A stretch of DNA of 64,000 nt from Lacisediminimonas profundi (GTDB lineage Bacteria > Pseudomonadota > Gammaproteobacteria > Burkholderiales > Burkholderiaceae_D). The notes beneath the pieces were generated by a model. The model was not told where the DNA came from, did no database searches, and was given only the letters and a program-made list of their open reading frames with translations. The stretch covers positions 1 through 64,000 of the forward strand of contig NZ_VTTH01000006.1 in NCBI RefSeq assembly GCF_008831265.1. The letters run 5' to 3'. Numbering within the stretch: position 1 is the first letter of the stretch; every line of letters starts with the position of its first letter. Below are positions 28,786 to 39,021 of this stretch, one piece after another. The position numbers were made by a program, and so were the translations under genes.

Positions 28786-28824
28786 TGCCCGGGGCCGGCA
28801 CGCTTTCATGCCGACCCGGGCAGC
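28786..28824 (-). terminator. GC-rich hairpin after the peroxiredoxin gene
   Basis: CTGCCCGGG and CCCGGGCAG (ends 28786 and 28824) form a 9-bp stem extended by GGCA/TGCC. It lies 8 bases beyond the peroxiredoxin stop on the minus strand. No good T tract follows, so it may slow or partly terminate transcription. The rest of the 28598-28831 gap shows nothing further of note. Confidence 0.45.
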
Positions 28825-28831
28825 ATGATCC

Positions 28832-29335
28832 TTAAAGCTGCGCCAGCATGGTCTCGGCGTTCGACACTTCAAACTTGCCAGGCGCCTCGACGTTCAACCG
28901 GGTCACGACACCGTCCTCGACCAGCATCGAATAGCGGCTCGAACGCACGCCCATGCCAGCCTTGGTCAGGTCCAGTTCCAGGCCCATCTTCTGGGTCAGT
29001 TCGGCGCTGCCGTCGGCCATCATGCGCACGGTGCCGGTGGCTTTCTGGTCACGGCCCCAGGCCCCCATCACGAACGCGTCGTTGACCGACACGCACCAGA
29101 TTTCATCCACGCCCTTTTGTTTCAGTTCCGCCGCCTTGGCGACATAACCGGGCACATGCTTGGCCGAGCAGGTCGGGGTGTACGCACCAGGCAGGCCGAA
29201 GATCGCGATCTTCTTGCCCTTCACCAGGTCAGCCACATTGAATTTGTTCGGGCCGAGCGAGCAGCCTTCGGTTTCTACTTCGATGAATTCGGACAGCACA
29301 GCGTCGGGCAGACGGTCTCCAACCTTGATGGTCAT
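28832..29335 (-). CDS. Peroxiredoxin, Prx5/AhpE-like (thioredoxin fold)
   Basis: This 167-residue thiol peroxidase has the peroxidatic cysteine C56 in GAYTPTCSAKH, matching the P-x-x-x-T/S-x-x-C active site of the Prx5 group. C25 and C81 are candidates for resolving cysteines. It would reduce hydrogen and alkyl peroxides in the cytoplasm. The gene has a GAAAGGAAACGC leader before ATG and lies between ftsZ and lpxC, an arrangement known from related genomes. Confidence 0.92.
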   Translation of the reverse strand: MTIKVGDRLPDAVLSEFIEVETEGCSLGPNKFNVADLVKGKKIAIFGLPGAYTPTCSAKHVPGYVAKAAELKQKGVDEIWCVSVNDAFVMGAWGRDQKATGTVRMMADGSAELTQKMGLELDLTKAGMGVRSSRYSMLVEDGVVTRLNVEAPGKFEVSNAETMLAQL

Positions 29336-29446
29336 TGCGTTTCCTTTCAGAGTACGATTTTATTGGCGTGAACCATGCCTGTCGCGGCACGGCGAGCGGG
29401 CAGTATGCCGTGTTTCGTGCTTCCGTGCAGGGCGCCCGCCACCAAA

Positions 29447-29474
29447 GGAAACGCCGCCCGCAGGCGGCGTTTCC
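29447..29474 (-). terminator. Hairpin terminator after ftsZ
   Basis: GGAAACGCCGCC and GGCGGCGTTTCC pair perfectly over 12 bp with a 4-base loop, about 20 bases beyond the ftsZ stop on the minus strand. Only a short T run (TTT) follows. It probably ends most dcw transcripts. Confidence 0.7.
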
Positions 29475-29492
29475 GGAGGACCGCCCAAAGGC

Positions 29493-30698
29493 TTAGTCCG
29501 CCTGCTTGCGCAGGAAGGCCGGGATGTCGTAAGTCTCCATTCCGTTCTTCTCCAGTGCCCGCACCGTATCCGAGGCGGATTCGCGGCGCCATACTGCCGG
29601 CGCTTTCATGCCCTCGAACGACTGTGCCGGCTGCGCGCCGGTGGTTTGCTGGTGGCCGTGCTGTTGGCCGTGCATGTGACCGACCGCCATCGGCTGGTCA
29701 TGGGTACCGGTGCGCAGCATGGGCGTCTGCACCAGTTGCACGTTCTTGCGGCCGCGGCCAAGGCCGGTGGCGACCACGGTCACGCGCAAGTCGTCGCCCA
29801 TGGTGTCGTCATAGGCAATGCCCTGGGCAATCGAGGCGTCCGGCGCGGCAAATGCGCGAACCGTGGCCATGACTTCCTTGATCTCCTTGCCCTTCAGGCT
29901 GCGGCTGGCGGTGACATTCACCAGCACGCCGCGCGCGCCGGAGAGGTCGATGCCGTCAAGCAGCGGCGAGGCCACTGCCTGTTCGGCGGCAATCCGTGCG
30001 CGATCGACGCCGGCTGCGGTTGCCGTTCCCATCATGGCCTTGCCCTGCTCGCCCATGATGGTCTTGACGTCGTTGAAGTCGACGTTGATGTGGCCCGGGA
30101 CGTTGATGATCTCGGCAATGCCGGCGACGGCATTGTTGAGAACGTCATCGGCATGCTGCAGCCAGTCGATCATGCTGTCGTCTTCGTAGATCTCTTCCAG
30201 CTTCTCGTTGAGGATCACGATCAGCGAGTCGACGTGCTGAGTCAGTTCTTCCAGCCCTTCGTTGGCGATGTCCATGCACTTCTGCCCTTCATACGAGAAA
30301 GGCTTGGACACCACCGCCACGGTCAGTGCGCCGAGTTGCTTGGCGATCTCGGCCACGATCGGCGCTGCGCCGGTGCCGGTGCCGCCGCCCATGCCGGCAG
30401 CGATGAACACCATGTGCGCGCCGCGCAGGGCATCTTCGATCCGCGCGCGCGAATCTTCAGCCAGCTGCCGTCCGACCGCCGGCCGCATGCCAGCACCCAG
30501 TCCGCTGTCGCCGATCTGGATGATGTTGTGCGCCTTGGACAGCAGCAGTGCTTGTGCATCGGTATTGGCGCAGATGAACTCCACGCCCTGCACGCCCTTG
30601 TTGATCATGTGCTGCACCGCGTTGCCGCCTGCACCGCCGACGCCCACCACTTTGATGACGGTGCCGCCTGATGCGCTGTCGATCATGTCAATTTCCAT
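29493..30698 (-). CDS. ftsZ: Cell division GTPase FtsZ
   Basis: This 401-residue tubulin homologue forms the Z ring. The tubulin signature GGGTGTG lies at 104-110, the N-terminal nucleotide site GVGGAGGNA at about 19-27, and the conserved C-terminal peptide for FtsA/ZipA binding, DIPAFLRKQ, closes the protein. Between them is a His/Gln-rich linker (about 325-350). Two adjacent ATGs (30701 and 30698) follow GGGGAG; the second has the better spacing and is used here. It is the last gene of the dcw cluster. Confidence 0.97.
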   Translation of the reverse strand: MEIDMIDSASGGTVIKVVGVGGAGGNAVQHMINKGVQGVEFICANTDAQALLLSKAHNIIQIGDSGLGAGMRPAVGRQLAEDSRARIEDALRGAHMVFIAAGMGGGTGTGAAPIVAEIAKQLGALTVAVVSKPFSYEGQKCMDIANEGLEELTQHVDSLIVILNEKLEEIYEDDSMIDWLQHADDVLNNAVAGIAEIINVPGHINVDFNDVKTIMGEQGKAMMGTATAAGVDRARIAAEQAVASPLLDGIDLSGARGVLVNVTASRSLKGKEIKEVMATVRAFAAPDASIAQGIAYDDTMGDDLRVTVVATGLGRGRKNVQLVQTPMLRTGTHDQPMAVGHMHGQQHGHQQTTGAQPAQSFEGMKAPAVWRRESASDTVRALEKNGMETYDIPAFLRKQAD

Positions 30699-30730
30699 CA
30701 TGCTCCCCTTTAAGTGCAGTTTTCAGTCGA

Positions 30731-30755
30731 TAGGCATCACGCGGTGTGACGCCTA
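30731..30755 (-). promoter_or_regulatory. Hairpin in the ftsA-ftsZ intergenic leader
   Basis: TAGGCGTCAC and GTGATGCCTA form a 10-bp stem with one G-U pair and a 5-base loop, about 30 bases upstream of the ftsZ start. ftsA-ftsZ is one of the few clear gaps (90 bp) inside this otherwise tightly packed cluster, so this leader structure may set FtsZ output separately. Confidence 0.4.
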
Positions 30756-30791
30756 GCCACTGCCAGCTGCGGTTGAATAAAAAAACGTCTG

Positions 30792-32024
30792 TCAGAAATT
30801 CCCCAGGAACCACTCTTTCATGCGCTGCCAGACCGCAGTCGCAGAACCTTGCTGCCGGTGCACGATGTGCCCGCGCAGATACTGTTTTTTCGCTTCCTGC
30901 AGCAAGCCGAGCACGGTTGCGTAGCGCGGGCTGCGCACCACATCGGCCAGCTGTCCTGTGTAATCCGGCATGCCCAGGCGGGTCGGCTTCAGGAACATGT
31001 CCTCTGCCAGTTCGACCATGCCCGGCATCATGGACGAGCCGCCGGTCAGGACGATCCCGGACGACAGCACTTCCTCGTATCCGGACTCGCGCACCACCTG
31101 GTGCACCAGCGCAAAGAGTTCCTCGACGCGCGGCTCGATCACGGCGGCCAGCGCCTGCCGCGACAGGGTTCGCGGACCGCGGTCGCCCAGTCCGGGCACC
31201 TCGATCGACTCGCCCGGATCGGCCAGCACCTGCTTGCAGATGCCATAGCGCAGCTTGATTTCCTCGGCTTCGGCCGTTGGCGTACGCAAGGCCATGGCGA
31301 TATCGTTGGTGATCTGGTCGCCGGCGATCGGAATCACCGCCGTGTGCCGGATCGCGCCTTCGGTGAAGATTGCGATGTCGGTGGTGCCGCCGCCGATGTC
31401 GACCAGCACCACGCCCAGTTCCTTCTCGTCCGGCGTCAGCACCGCGTCGGCAGAAGCCATTGGCTGCAGGATCAGGTCAGACACTTCCAGGCCGCAGCGG
31501 CGCACGCATTTGACGATGTTCTGGACGGCCGACACGGCGCCGGTGACGATATGCACTTTCACTTCGAGGCGGATGCCGCTCATGCCGATCGGCTCGCGCA
31601 CGTCTTCCTGGTTGTCGACGATGAATTCCTGCGGCACCGTGTGCAACAACTGCTGGTCGGTCGGTATGTTGACCGCCTTGGCGGTCTCGATCACGCGAGC
31701 GACGTCGGCCGCGGTCACTTCCTTGTCCTTGATCGCGACCATGCCGCTGGAGTTGAAGCTGCGGATATGGTTGCCTGCAATCCCGGTGTAGACATTGCGG
31801 ATCTTGCAGTCCGCCATCAGTTCGGCTTCTTCCAGCGCCCGTTGTATCGATTCCACCGTGGCTTCGATGTTGACCACCACGCCCTTCTTCAATCCCTTGG
31901 AATCGTGCTGGCCCAGGCCGATCACCTCATGCCGCCCGTCCGGCATGATCTCGGCCACCACGGCCACGATCTTGGAGGTGCCGATGTCGAGGCCGACAAT
32001 CAGGTTTTTCGCGTCTTTAGTCAT
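30792..32024 (-). CDS. ftsA: Cell division protein FtsA
   Basis: This 410-residue actin-like ATPase tethers FtsZ to the membrane. The phosphate-1 motif GLDIGTSKI is at about 10-18 and the phosphate-2 motif VDIGGGTTD in the middle. The C-terminal amphipathic membrane-targeting helix is represented by WQRMKEWFLGNF. It follows ftsQ by 11 bases and is separated from ftsZ by a 90-bp leader. Confidence 0.96.
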   Translation of the reverse strand: MTKDAKNLIVGLDIGTSKIVAVVAEIMPDGRHEVIGLGQHDSKGLKKGVVVNIEATVESIQRALEEAELMADCKIRNVYTGIAGNHIRSFNSSGMVAIKDKEVTAADVARVIETAKAVNIPTDQQLLHTVPQEFIVDNQEDVREPIGMSGIRLEVKVHIVTGAVSAVQNIVKCVRRCGLEVSDLILQPMASADAVLTPDEKELGVVLVDIGGGTTDIAIFTEGAIRHTAVIPIAGDQITNDIAMALRTPTAEAEEIKLRYGICKQVLADPGESIEVPGLGDRGPRTLSRQALAAVIEPRVEELFALVHQVVRESGYEEVLSSGIVLTGGSSMMPGMVELAEDMFLKPTRLGMPDYTGQLADVVRSPRYATVLGLLQEAKKQYLRGHIVHRQQGSATAVWQRMKEWFLGNF

Positions 32025-32035
32025 GTTTTATCGCT

Positions 32036-32803
32036 TCACTTCTTTTTGGTTTCCTGCTTCAGGTTCAGCCCGTGCGCCTTGAGCGCGAGGCCGTTCGGAT
32101 AGCGCATGTCGACACTTTCGATACGGTCCTGCAGTCGCGCCGCCAGCTGCGGATAGATGTTCACAAGGCGCTCCACCCGCGCCTTCAAGGTATCCCTGGT
32201 CTGCTCCCTTCCCAACTCCACCGTCATGCCATTACTGAGCTTGACGGACCATGCATAACGGCCCGAAAGGCTGACCGACGCCGGCTTCAGGTTGACGCTG
32301 CGAAACCATTGCAGGAAATCGCGGTAGCGCGTCACCACTTCCTTTTCACTGCCGGCCGGCCCCGTGAACGAAGGCAGGTCGCCGTCCTCTTCAGCCTCGG
32401 CAAGGTTGGCCGTAAAGATATCGCCGGCAACCGACAGCAGTCGGCCGTCCTCGCCCCAGGTGCCCAGCGGCTGGTGCTCTTCCACCGTGATCACCAGCCC
32501 GTTCGGCCAGGCACGACGGACTGTTGCGCGCCGCACCCATGGCACCGATTCGAACGCAGAGCGAACGGAATCCAGGTTGGCCGTGAAAAAATTTCCCTTG
32601 ATGCGCGGCAGGGCCGTGCCACGTATGGTCGACGTGCTGACATGGCGCAGCGGCGCCTGCGAAACACCTTCGACCCGGATCGACTTCAATGTGAATGCCG
32701 GCCGATGCGCGACCCACCACAGGCCAGCACCCAGCACGGCCAGCAGCGTTGCCGCCACCAGCGCACTGGCCATCGCATTCAGCAATTTGATGTCGTTCCA
32801 CAT
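32036..32803 (-). CDS. ftsQ: Cell division protein FtsQ
   Basis: This 255-residue bitopic protein has a short cytoplasmic N-terminus and one membrane segment at about 11-30. The periplasmic POTRA domain (about 37-107, FTLKSIRVEGVSQAPL at its start) and beta domain recruit FtsL/FtsB to the divisome. Typical length. It lies between ddlB (6-base gap) and ftsA. Confidence 0.93.
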   Translation of the reverse strand: MWNDIKLLNAMASALVAATLLAVLGAGLWWVAHRPAFTLKSIRVEGVSQAPLRHVSTSTIRGTALPRIKGNFFTANLDSVRSAFESVPWVRRATVRRAWPNGLVITVEEHQPLGTWGEDGRLLSVAGDIFTANLAEAEEDGDLPSFTGPAGSEKEVVTRYRDFLQWFRSVNLKPASVSLSGRYAWSVKLSNGMTVELGREQTRDTLKARVERLVNIYPQLAARLQDRIESVDMRYPNGLALKAHGLNLKQETKKK

Positions 32804-32809
32804 GTCGGG

Positions 32810-33802
32810 TCAGGCCTCTCCCTTGATGTCCGGCGTCGGCCCCGGATGCGAATCCAGCCGTGCCATCGCCAGGATCCGGACGCACAGGTCCTCGTAGCTG
32901 ACGCCGGCGGCCCGGGCCGACATTGGCACCAGCGAATGTCCGGTCATGCCGGGCGATGTATTGATCTCCAGCAGATAAGGCGCGTCGTCGCCCTCGCGCA
33001 GCATGAAGTCGACCCGACCCCAGCCGCTGCAGCCCAGGGCATTGAAGGCGCGCACTGCCAGTTCCTGCACCTGCGCCGTCACCTCCGCGCTGAATGGCGC
33101 GGGGCAGAGGTATTTGGTTTCGTCGCTGAAATACTTGTTGTGATAGTCGTAATTGCCTTCCGGCGCACGGATCTCCACCACCGGCAGCGCATGGGCACTG
33201 CGTCCGCGCCCGATCACCGGCACCGTAATCTCCCGCCCCCTGATGAAGGCCTCGGCCAGCAGTGTCTCGTCGTAACGAGCACAGTCGTCGAACGCGGCAC
33301 GCATCTCGGCCGGTGCGCTGACCTTGCTGATGCCGATGGTCGAACCCTCATGCGGCGCCTTGAGCATCAGCGGCATGCCGAGCCGGGCGGCGACCCGCTC
33401 CAGGTCGGCATCGGTCGTGCTCGCGCTGTCGAGTTCCGCGAATGGCGGCGTCGGCAAGCCCTGGCTGGCCCAGATGCGCTTGGTCATGATCTTGTCCATC
33501 GCAATGGCCGATGCCATCACGCCGGAGCCGGTATAGGGAATCCCCAATTGCTCGAGCGCGCCCTGCAGCGTGCCGTCCTCGCCGTAGCGGCCATGCAGCG
33601 CAATGAACACGCGATCGAATTTCTCGGCCGCCAGTTCGGCCAGGCTGCGCTGCGCCGGATCGAAGCCGTGCGCGTCCACTCCCTTGTCACGCAAGGCCTT
33701 CAGCACGCCGCTTCCCGACATCAGCGACACCTCGCGCTCTGCCGAGCGGCCGCCATAGAGCACGCCGACCTTGCCAAATCCTGCCGCATCGAGAGCACTC
33801 AT
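32810..33802 (-). CDS. ddlB: D-alanine--D-alanine ligase
   Basis: This 330-residue ATP-grasp ligase makes the D-Ala-D-Ala dipeptide of peptidoglycan. It shows [13 protein letters not shown] near the N-terminus, the [15 protein letters not shown] substrate loop at about 70 and the metal-binding EINTSPGMT near the C-terminus. Its ATG overlaps the murC stop (ATGA), a typical dcw coupling. Confidence 0.96.
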   Translation of the reverse strand: MSALDAAGFGKVGVLYGGRSAEREVSLMSGSGVLKALRDKGVDAHGFDPAQRSLAELAAEKFDRVFIALHGRYGEDGTLQGALEQLGIPYTGSGVMASAIAMDKIMTKRIWASQGLPTPPFAELDSASTTDADLERVAARLGMPLMLKAPHEGSTIGISKVSAPAEMRAAFDDCARYDETLLAEAFIRGREITVPVIGRGRSAHALPVVEIRAPEGNYDYHNKYFSDETKYLCPAPFSAEVTAQVQELAVRAFNALGCSGWGRVDFMLREGDDAPYLLEINTSPGMTGHSLVPMSARAAGVSYEDLCVRILAMARLDSHPGPTPDIKGEA

Positions 33803-35214
33803 GGCGCCTCCTTTCCGGACAAGGTCGCCAGGTGCGCGGGCACCGCGCTGATCGAACCGGCTCCCATCGTGACGACGACGTCGCCGTCACGCACGACATT
33901 CATGATGGTGTCCGGCATGTCGGCGATATTCTCGACGAAGACCGGCTCCACTTTGCCCGCCGCCCGCAGCGCGTGCGCGAGCGCGCGTCCGTCAGCGGCG
34001 ACGATCGGCTGCTCGCCAGCCGCATAGACCTCCGCCAGCACCAGCGCATCGGCGCTGGAAAGCACCTTGACGAAGTCCTCGAACAAGTCGCGCGTCCGGG
34101 TATAACGGTGCGGCTGGAATGCCAGCACGATGCGCCGTCCGGGATAGGCGCCGCGCGCCGCCGCCAGCGTTGCCGCCGTCTCGACCGGGTGATGGCCATA
34201 GTCATCCACCAGCGTGAAACTGCCGCGATCACCGCCGTCGGCGGAGACAATCCGGATGTCGCCGTGGCGGGTGAAACGGCGGCCGACACCGTTGAATTCG
34301 CGCAGCGCCTTCTGCGTGGCGCTGTCCTGCACGCCGATCTCGCGCGCAATGGCAATCGCAGCGCAGGCGTTCTGCACATTGTGCATGCCGGGCTGGTTCA
34401 ATTCGACCGCCATGTCCGGATAGCCGTCCTGCTTGACGGTGAAGTGCATCTGCCCGTTCACCGCGCTGGCGTCCACGGCGCGCACCTCGGCCTGCGGATC
34501 GAAGCCGTAGGTGACCACTGGCTTGGAGATGAACGGCATGATCTCGCGCACGTTCGGATCGTCCACGCAGATGATCGCCACGCCATAGAAAGGCAGTCGC
34601 TGGGTGAACTCGATGAAGGCCTGCTTCAGCTTGGCGAAGCTGTGGTCGTAGGTCTCCATGTGGTCGGCGTCGATGTTGGTGATCACCTCGATCACCGGCG
34701 ACAGGTTCAGGAACGACGCATCCGACTCGTCGGCTTCGGCGACGATGAAGTCGCCGGTGCCGAGCTTGGCATTGGCGCCGGCGCTGTTGAGGCGGCCGCC
34801 GATCACGAATGTCGGATCCATGCCGCCTTCTGCCAGCACACTGGCGACCAGGCTGGTGGTCGTGGTCTTGCCGTGCGTCCCGGCGATCGCGATGCCGCTT
34901 TTCAGGCGCATCAACTCGCCCAGCATGATCGCGCGTGGCACGATCGGAATCCGGCGCGCGCGGGCCGCCATCACTTCCGGATTGTCGGCCTTGACCGCGG
35001 TGGAGGTGACGATCGCATCCGCACCATCGACGTTGCCCGCCTCATGGCCGGACATGACACGCGCACCGAGCGACGCCAGCCGTCGGGTGGCAGCATTGCT
35101 GGACAGGTCGGATCCGGACACGCCATAGCCGAGATTGAGCAATACCTCGGCAATGCCGCTCATTCCGGAGCCGCCGATGCCGACAAAATGAATATTCTTT
35201 ACTTTGTGCTTCAT
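33799..35214 (-). CDS. murC: UDP-N-acetylmuramate--L-alanine ligase
   Basis: This 471-residue Mur ligase adds L-alanine to UDP-MurNAc. The N-terminal nucleotide fold has [15 protein letters not shown] (8-22) and the ATP loop is GTHGKTTT. The start at 35214 overlaps the murG stop as ATGA; a longer frame to 35403 only reads through murG in another frame. The stop overlaps ddlB in the same way. Confidence 0.97.
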   Translation of the reverse strand: MKHKVKNIHFVGIGGSGMSGIAEVLLNLGYGVSGSDLSSNAATRRLASLGARVMSGHEAGNVDGADAIVTSTAVKADNPEVMAARARRIPIVPRAIMLGELMRLKSGIAIAGTHGKTTTTSLVASVLAEGGMDPTFVIGGRLNSAGANAKLGTGDFIVAEADESDASFLNLSPVIEVITNIDADHMETYDHSFAKLKQAFIEFTQRLPFYGVAIICVDDPNVREIMPFISKPVVTYGFDPQAEVRAVDASAVNGQMHFTVKQDGYPDMAVELNQPGMHNVQNACAAIAIAREIGVQDSATQKALREFNGVGRRFTRHGDIRIVSADGGDRGSFTLVDDYGHHPVETAATLAAARGAYPGRRIVLAFQPHRYTRTRDLFEDFVKVLSSADALVLAEVYAAGEQPIVAADGRALAHALRAAGKVEPVFVENIADMPDTIMNVVRDGDVVVTMGAGSISAVPAHLATLSGKEAP

Positions 35215-36323
35215 GACTTTTTCGCCAGTTCTTCGAGCACCCTGGCAATCGCCTCGTTGGCGTCGCGACGGCCCTGTTCCCAGGCCGATTGCGCCAACTG
35301 GCTGCAGGTGTCGCGCGTCATGCCGCGCAACAGAGCCGCCAGGTGCTCGGGATTCAATTCGGATTGCGGCAGGTGGATCGCCGCGTTTTGCGCCGCCATC
35401 CACTGCGCGTTGTCGCGCTGGTGTGATGTGGTCGACGCGACCAGCGGCACCAGCACGCTGGCCACGCCGGCGGCAGTCAGTTCGGATACGGTAATGGCGC
35501 CGGCGCGGCAGATCACGAGATCGGCCTCACTGTAGCGGCGCGGCATGTCATCGATGAAATCGACCACTTCGGCCTCCACGCCGCAGTCGCGGTAGGCTGC
35601 GCGCAGCACGTCGATATGCTGCTTGCCGGATTGGTGCACCACCAGCGGCCGCTGCCCGGCCGGGAGCAAGGCCAGCGCCTTGGGCAGCGTGTCGTTGAGC
35701 ACCTTCGCGCCCAAGCTGCCGCCAATGACCAACAGCCGCAGTGGGCCGCTGCGGCCAGCGTAACGAGCCGCCGGCAGCGGCAACGCCATGATTTCCTTGC
35801 GCACCGGATTGCCGGTGACGATGGCCTTGGACGCAGCACTGCCGAAGTCGGCAGGAAAGCCGAACAGCACCCGCTGCGCGACGGGCAGCAAGGCCTTGTT
35901 GGATAGCAGCAGCGCGGCGTCGGCATTCACCAGCACCAGCGGAACGCCGCGCACCCTGGCCATCAGGCCGCCGGGCACGGTGACATAGCCGCCCATGCCA
36001 AGCACGACATCGGGATCGCGGCGGCGCAGGATGCCCAGGCAGGCAGCAAAGCCGGCAATCAACCTGAACACGCCGGTGGCCGTATGCTTCCAGCCCTTGC
36101 CGCGCAGTCCGCTGAACTCGATCGAATCCATATCAACGCCGTGGCGCGGGACGATGTCCTGCTCCATGCCGTGGGTGGTGCCCAGCCACGACACTTCCCA
36201 GCCGCGCGACTTCATCGTCTCGGCGATGGCGAGTCCCGGGAAGATGTGACCGCCGGTTCCCGCTGCCATGATCAGGAGGCGCTTCATGGTCGGCTGCATC
36301 ATCGGCTTGACCATTTCCGTCAT
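35211..36323 (-). CDS. murG: UDP-GlcNAc:lipid I N-acetylglucosaminyltransferase
   Basis: This 370-residue peripheral membrane glycosyltransferase makes lipid II. The G-loop [11 protein letters not shown] lies at about 20-30, and a second glycine-rich loop ([12 protein letters not shown]) and the donor-binding region [13 protein letters not shown] follow. The start at 36323 is chosen because GGAGG lies 6 bases upstream and the ATG overlaps the ftsW stop. The internal ATG at 36287, where many MurG proteins begin, has no ribosome-binding site. The result is a 12-residue N-terminal extension. Confidence 0.95.
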   Translation of the reverse strand: MTEMVKPMMQPTMKRLLIMAAGTGGHIFPGLAIAETMKSRGWEVSWLGTTHGMEQDIVPRHGVDMDSIEFSGLRGKGWKHTATGVFRLIAGFAACLGILRRRDPDVVLGMGGYVTVPGGLMARVRGVPLVLVNADAALLLSNKALLPVAQRVLFGFPADFGSAASKAIVTGNPVRKEIMALPLPAARYAGRSGPLRLLVIGGSLGAKVLNDTLPKALALLPAGQRPLVVHQSGKQHIDVLRAAYRDCGVEAEVVDFIDDMPRRYSEADLVICRAGAITVSELTAAGVASVLVPLVASTTSHQRDNAQWMAAQNAAIHLPQSELNPEHLAALLRGMTRDTCSQLAQSAWEQGRRDANEAIARVLEELAKKS

Positions 36324-37528
36324 ACGCGGCCTCCGCGCATCAGCAGGCGATTCTCGTAGTCGATCCTCAGCAGGATCGCCAGCCCGACGCAATTGATCAG
36401 CACGCCAGTGCCGCCATAACTCATCAAGGGCAGGGTCAGGCCCTTGGTCGGCAGCAGCCCCAGGTTCACGCCCATGTTGATGAAAGCCTGCACGCCGATC
36501 CAGATGCCGATGCCCTTGGCCGTCAGCCCGGCAAAGGTCTGGTCGATCGCAATCGCCTGGCGGCCGATCTCGAAGGCGCGCTTGATGATCCAGTAGAACA
36601 TCAGGATTACCGTCAGCACGCCGACAAAGCCGAGCTCTTCGCCGATCACCGCCAGCAGGAAATCGGTATGCGCTTCCGGCAGGTAGTGGAGTTTCTCGAC
36701 GCTGCCGCCCAGCCCGACGCCGAATATTTCCCCGCGTCCGAACGCGATCAGTGAATGTGAAAGCTGGTAGGCCTTGCCCAGCGCGTTCTCTTCCTGCCAC
36801 GGATTGAGATAGGCGAAGATGCGCTCGCGCCGCCATGGAGAGAGCACGATCACCATGGTGAATATGCCGACCAGGGTAGCGCCGATGCCGCCGAACCAGA
36901 TGCCGTTGATCCCGCCCAGGAACAGGATGCCCATGGCGATGCAGACGATCACGCCAAATGCGCCGAGGTCGGGCTCCAGCAACAGCAGCAACCCGACGAA
37001 GCCGATTGCGGCAGTCATCGGCATGAAGCCTTTGGTCAGCTTGTGCATGAACTGCTGCTTGCGCACGGTGTAGTCAGCGGCATACAGCACGACGAACAGC
37101 TTCATCAACTCCGACGGCTGCACATTCATGAATTTGAGCGACAACCAGCGGCGAGCGCCGTTGACGCCCTTACCCACGCCAGGGACCAGCACCAGCACCA
37201 GCAGCACCAGGGTAAGGACGAACAGATAGGGTGCCATCTTTTGCCAGGTCTTGACCGGGATCCGGAACGCCATCAGGCTGGCGACCAGTGCCACAACGAT
37301 GAAGATTGCCTGGCGCATCAGGAAATGAGTGCTCTTGTAGCCTGCGTATTTCGGCGAATCCGGCAGCGCGATCGAGGCCGAATAGACCATCACCATGCCG
37401 AACAGCATCAGCAACACGGTGACCCAGACGAGGGGCTGGTCATATTCCATCATGCGTGAGCGTTGGGACTGGACGTGCACCTGGCCGGGGGTCCCGGCGC
37501 CTGGCAGCAATGCGGAAAGGAATTTCAT
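36320..37528 (-). CDS. ftsW: Lipid II polymerase FtsW (SEDS family)
   Basis: This 402-residue protein with about ten membrane segments is the septal peptidoglycan glycosyltransferase that works with FtsI. SEDS landmarks include the loop [20 protein letters not shown] and the C-terminal [11 protein letters not shown] region. The ATG at 37528 overlaps the murD stop (ATGA); the long frame upstream of it is read-through of murD in another phase. Confidence 0.95.
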   Translation of the reverse strand: MKFLSALLPGAGTPGQVHVQSQRSRMMEYDQPLVWVTVLLMLFGMVMVYSASIALPDSPKYAGYKSTHFLMRQAIFIVVALVASLMAFRIPVKTWQKMAPYLFVLTLVLLVLVLVPGVGKGVNGARRWLSLKFMNVQPSELMKLFVVLYAADYTVRKQQFMHKLTKGFMPMTAAIGFVGLLLLLEPDLGAFGVIVCIAMGILFLGGINGIWFGGIGATLVGIFTMVIVLSPWRRERIFAYLNPWQEENALGKAYQLSHSLIAFGRGEIFGVGLGGSVEKLHYLPEAHTDFLLAVIGEELGFVGVLTVILMFYWIIKRAFEIGRQAIAIDQTFAGLTAKGIGIWIGVQAFINMGVNLGLLPTKGLTLPLMSYGGTGVLINCVGLAILLRIDYENRLLMRGGRV

Positions 37529-39021
37529 CCGGTCACCTCCCCGCGCGACAAGCCCAGTTCGCGCACTGCGTCGACGAACACTTCGGCCCGGTGCAAGTAG
37601 CTGCGGAACATGTCGTAGCTGGCGCAGGCCGGCGACATCAGCACGGCGTCTCCCGGCTGGGCCAGGGATGCCGCCTTGTCGACTGCCTCTTCCAGAGTCT
37701 GGCAGGAATGCACCGGAACGCCGGATCCATCCAGCGCCACGCCGATGGCCGGGCCATCGCGCCCGATCAGCACGACGTCGCGCACGTAACGTGCAACTGG
37801 CTCGCGCAACGGAGCGAAATCCTGGCCTTTCCCATCGCCGCCGGCGATCAGGACCAGGCGGCCGCCGGACATGGAGCCCATGCCGTTCAGCGCAGCCACG
37901 GTCGCGCCGACATTGGTGCCCTTGCTGTCGTCGTAGTAGCCGACGCTGCCGATGGTAGCCACCAGCTCCACCCGGTGCGGCTCGCCCTGGTAATCGCGCA
38001 GGCCGTGCAGCAGCGGAGCCAGCGGCAGTCCGACCGCGCGGCACAGCATCAGCGCGGCCAGCGCATTCATTGCATTGTGCGTGCCACGGATTTTCAGGGC
38101 GTCGGCCGGCATCAGGCGGTTGATCAGCAGCGGCAACTCCTCCACTTCCTTCTTGCGGCGGCGGGACGGGCGCGAGTCGCCGGACTCGCCCGCGCTCGCC
38201 AACGCCAGCCATTGCATGCCGTTCTCGTTGACCAGGCCGGTGCAGTCGGGCTGGTCCGGCTCGTCGCGGCCGAAGGTGAGCACCGGCGCCAGCGGCGACG
38301 CCATCGCCATCACCAGCGGATCGTCGCGATTGAGCACCCGCACGGTGCCGGCGCCGAAGATGCGCGCCTTGTCACTGGCATAGGCCTCCAGGCTGCCGTG
38401 CCAGTCCAGGTGGTCCTGGGTGACGTTCAGTACGGTTGCCACATCGGCTTGCAGGCTGGCGGTGAAATGCAACTGGAAGCTGGACAGTTCGAGTACCCAT
38501 GCTTGCGGCAGCTCGTCGGCGTCGAGCGCACTGCGCAGCACATCAAGCGCAGCCGGGCTGATGTTGCCCGCCACTTGCACCGACAATCCGGCACGCCGGC
38601 ACAACAAGCCGGTCAGGCTGGTCACGGTCGTCTTGCCATTGGTGCCGGTGATGGCGATCACCTTGGGCTGGTATTCACGGGTCTCGCGCAGCGCCTGCAG
38701 CGCCTGCGCGAACAATTCGATCTCGCTCCACAAGGGCAGGCTGCGTTCCTGCGCGGCGGGGATGATGTCCGCCAGTTCATTGCCGGGCGCCAGCCCCGGG
38801 CTGACAGCGACAAAGTCGCAACCGTCCAGCAGTTCGGGGCTGAATGGGCCGCTGACGAAGACAGCCTCCGGCACGGCCTGCAGCAACTGCTCCAGGCGCG
38901 CCGGCGCCTCGCGCGTATCGGCGACCACCAACCGGGCGCCGCAGCGCCCCAGCCAGCAAGCCATCGCCAGCCCCGATTCACCGAGGCCGAGCACGAGTAC
39001 CTGTTTGCCCTCGTAATTCAT
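37525..39021 (-). CDS. murD: UDP-N-acetylmuramoyl-L-alanine--D-glutamate ligase
   Basis: This 498-residue Mur ligase adds D-glutamate. The N-terminal [13 protein letters not shown] nucleotide motif, the ATP loop TGTNGKTT and [10 protein letters not shown] near the C-terminal domain are present. It is some 50-60 residues longer than the E. coli enzyme, partly through a charged insert around residue 280-295 ([10 protein letters not shown]). It overlaps mraY by one base (TGATG) and ftsW by four. Confidence 0.96.
   Translation of the reverse strand: MNYEGKQVLVLGLGESGLAMACWLGRCGARLVVADTREAPARLEQLLQAVPEAVFVSGPFSPELLDGCDFVAVSPGLAPGNELADIIPAAQERSLPLWSEIELFAQALQALRETREYQPKVIAITGTNGKTTVTSLTGLLCRRAGLSVQVAGNISPAALDVLRSALDADELPQAWVLELSSFQLHFTASLQADVATVLNVTQDHLDWHGSLEAYASDKARIFGAGTVRVLNRDDPLVMAMASPLAPVLTFGRDEPDQPDCTGLVNENGMQWLALASAGESGDSRPSRRRKKEVEELPLLINRLMPADALKIRGTHNAMNALAALMLCRAVGLPLAPLLHGLRDYQGEPHRVELVATIGSVGYYDDSKGTNVGATVAALNGMGSMSGGRLVLIAGGDGKGQDFAPLREPVARYVRDVVLIGRDGPAIGVALDGSGVPVHSCQTLEEAVDKAASLAQPGDAVLMSPACASYDMFRSYLHRAEVFVDAVRELGLSRGEVTG

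Noticed and set aside
33832-35535. Long plus-strand frame antisense to murC and murG
   Set aside because: Such frames are expected opposite GC-rich genes. The minus-strand frames carry all Mur-ligase and MurG motifs; the antisense one is His/Arg/Gly-rich without a domain.
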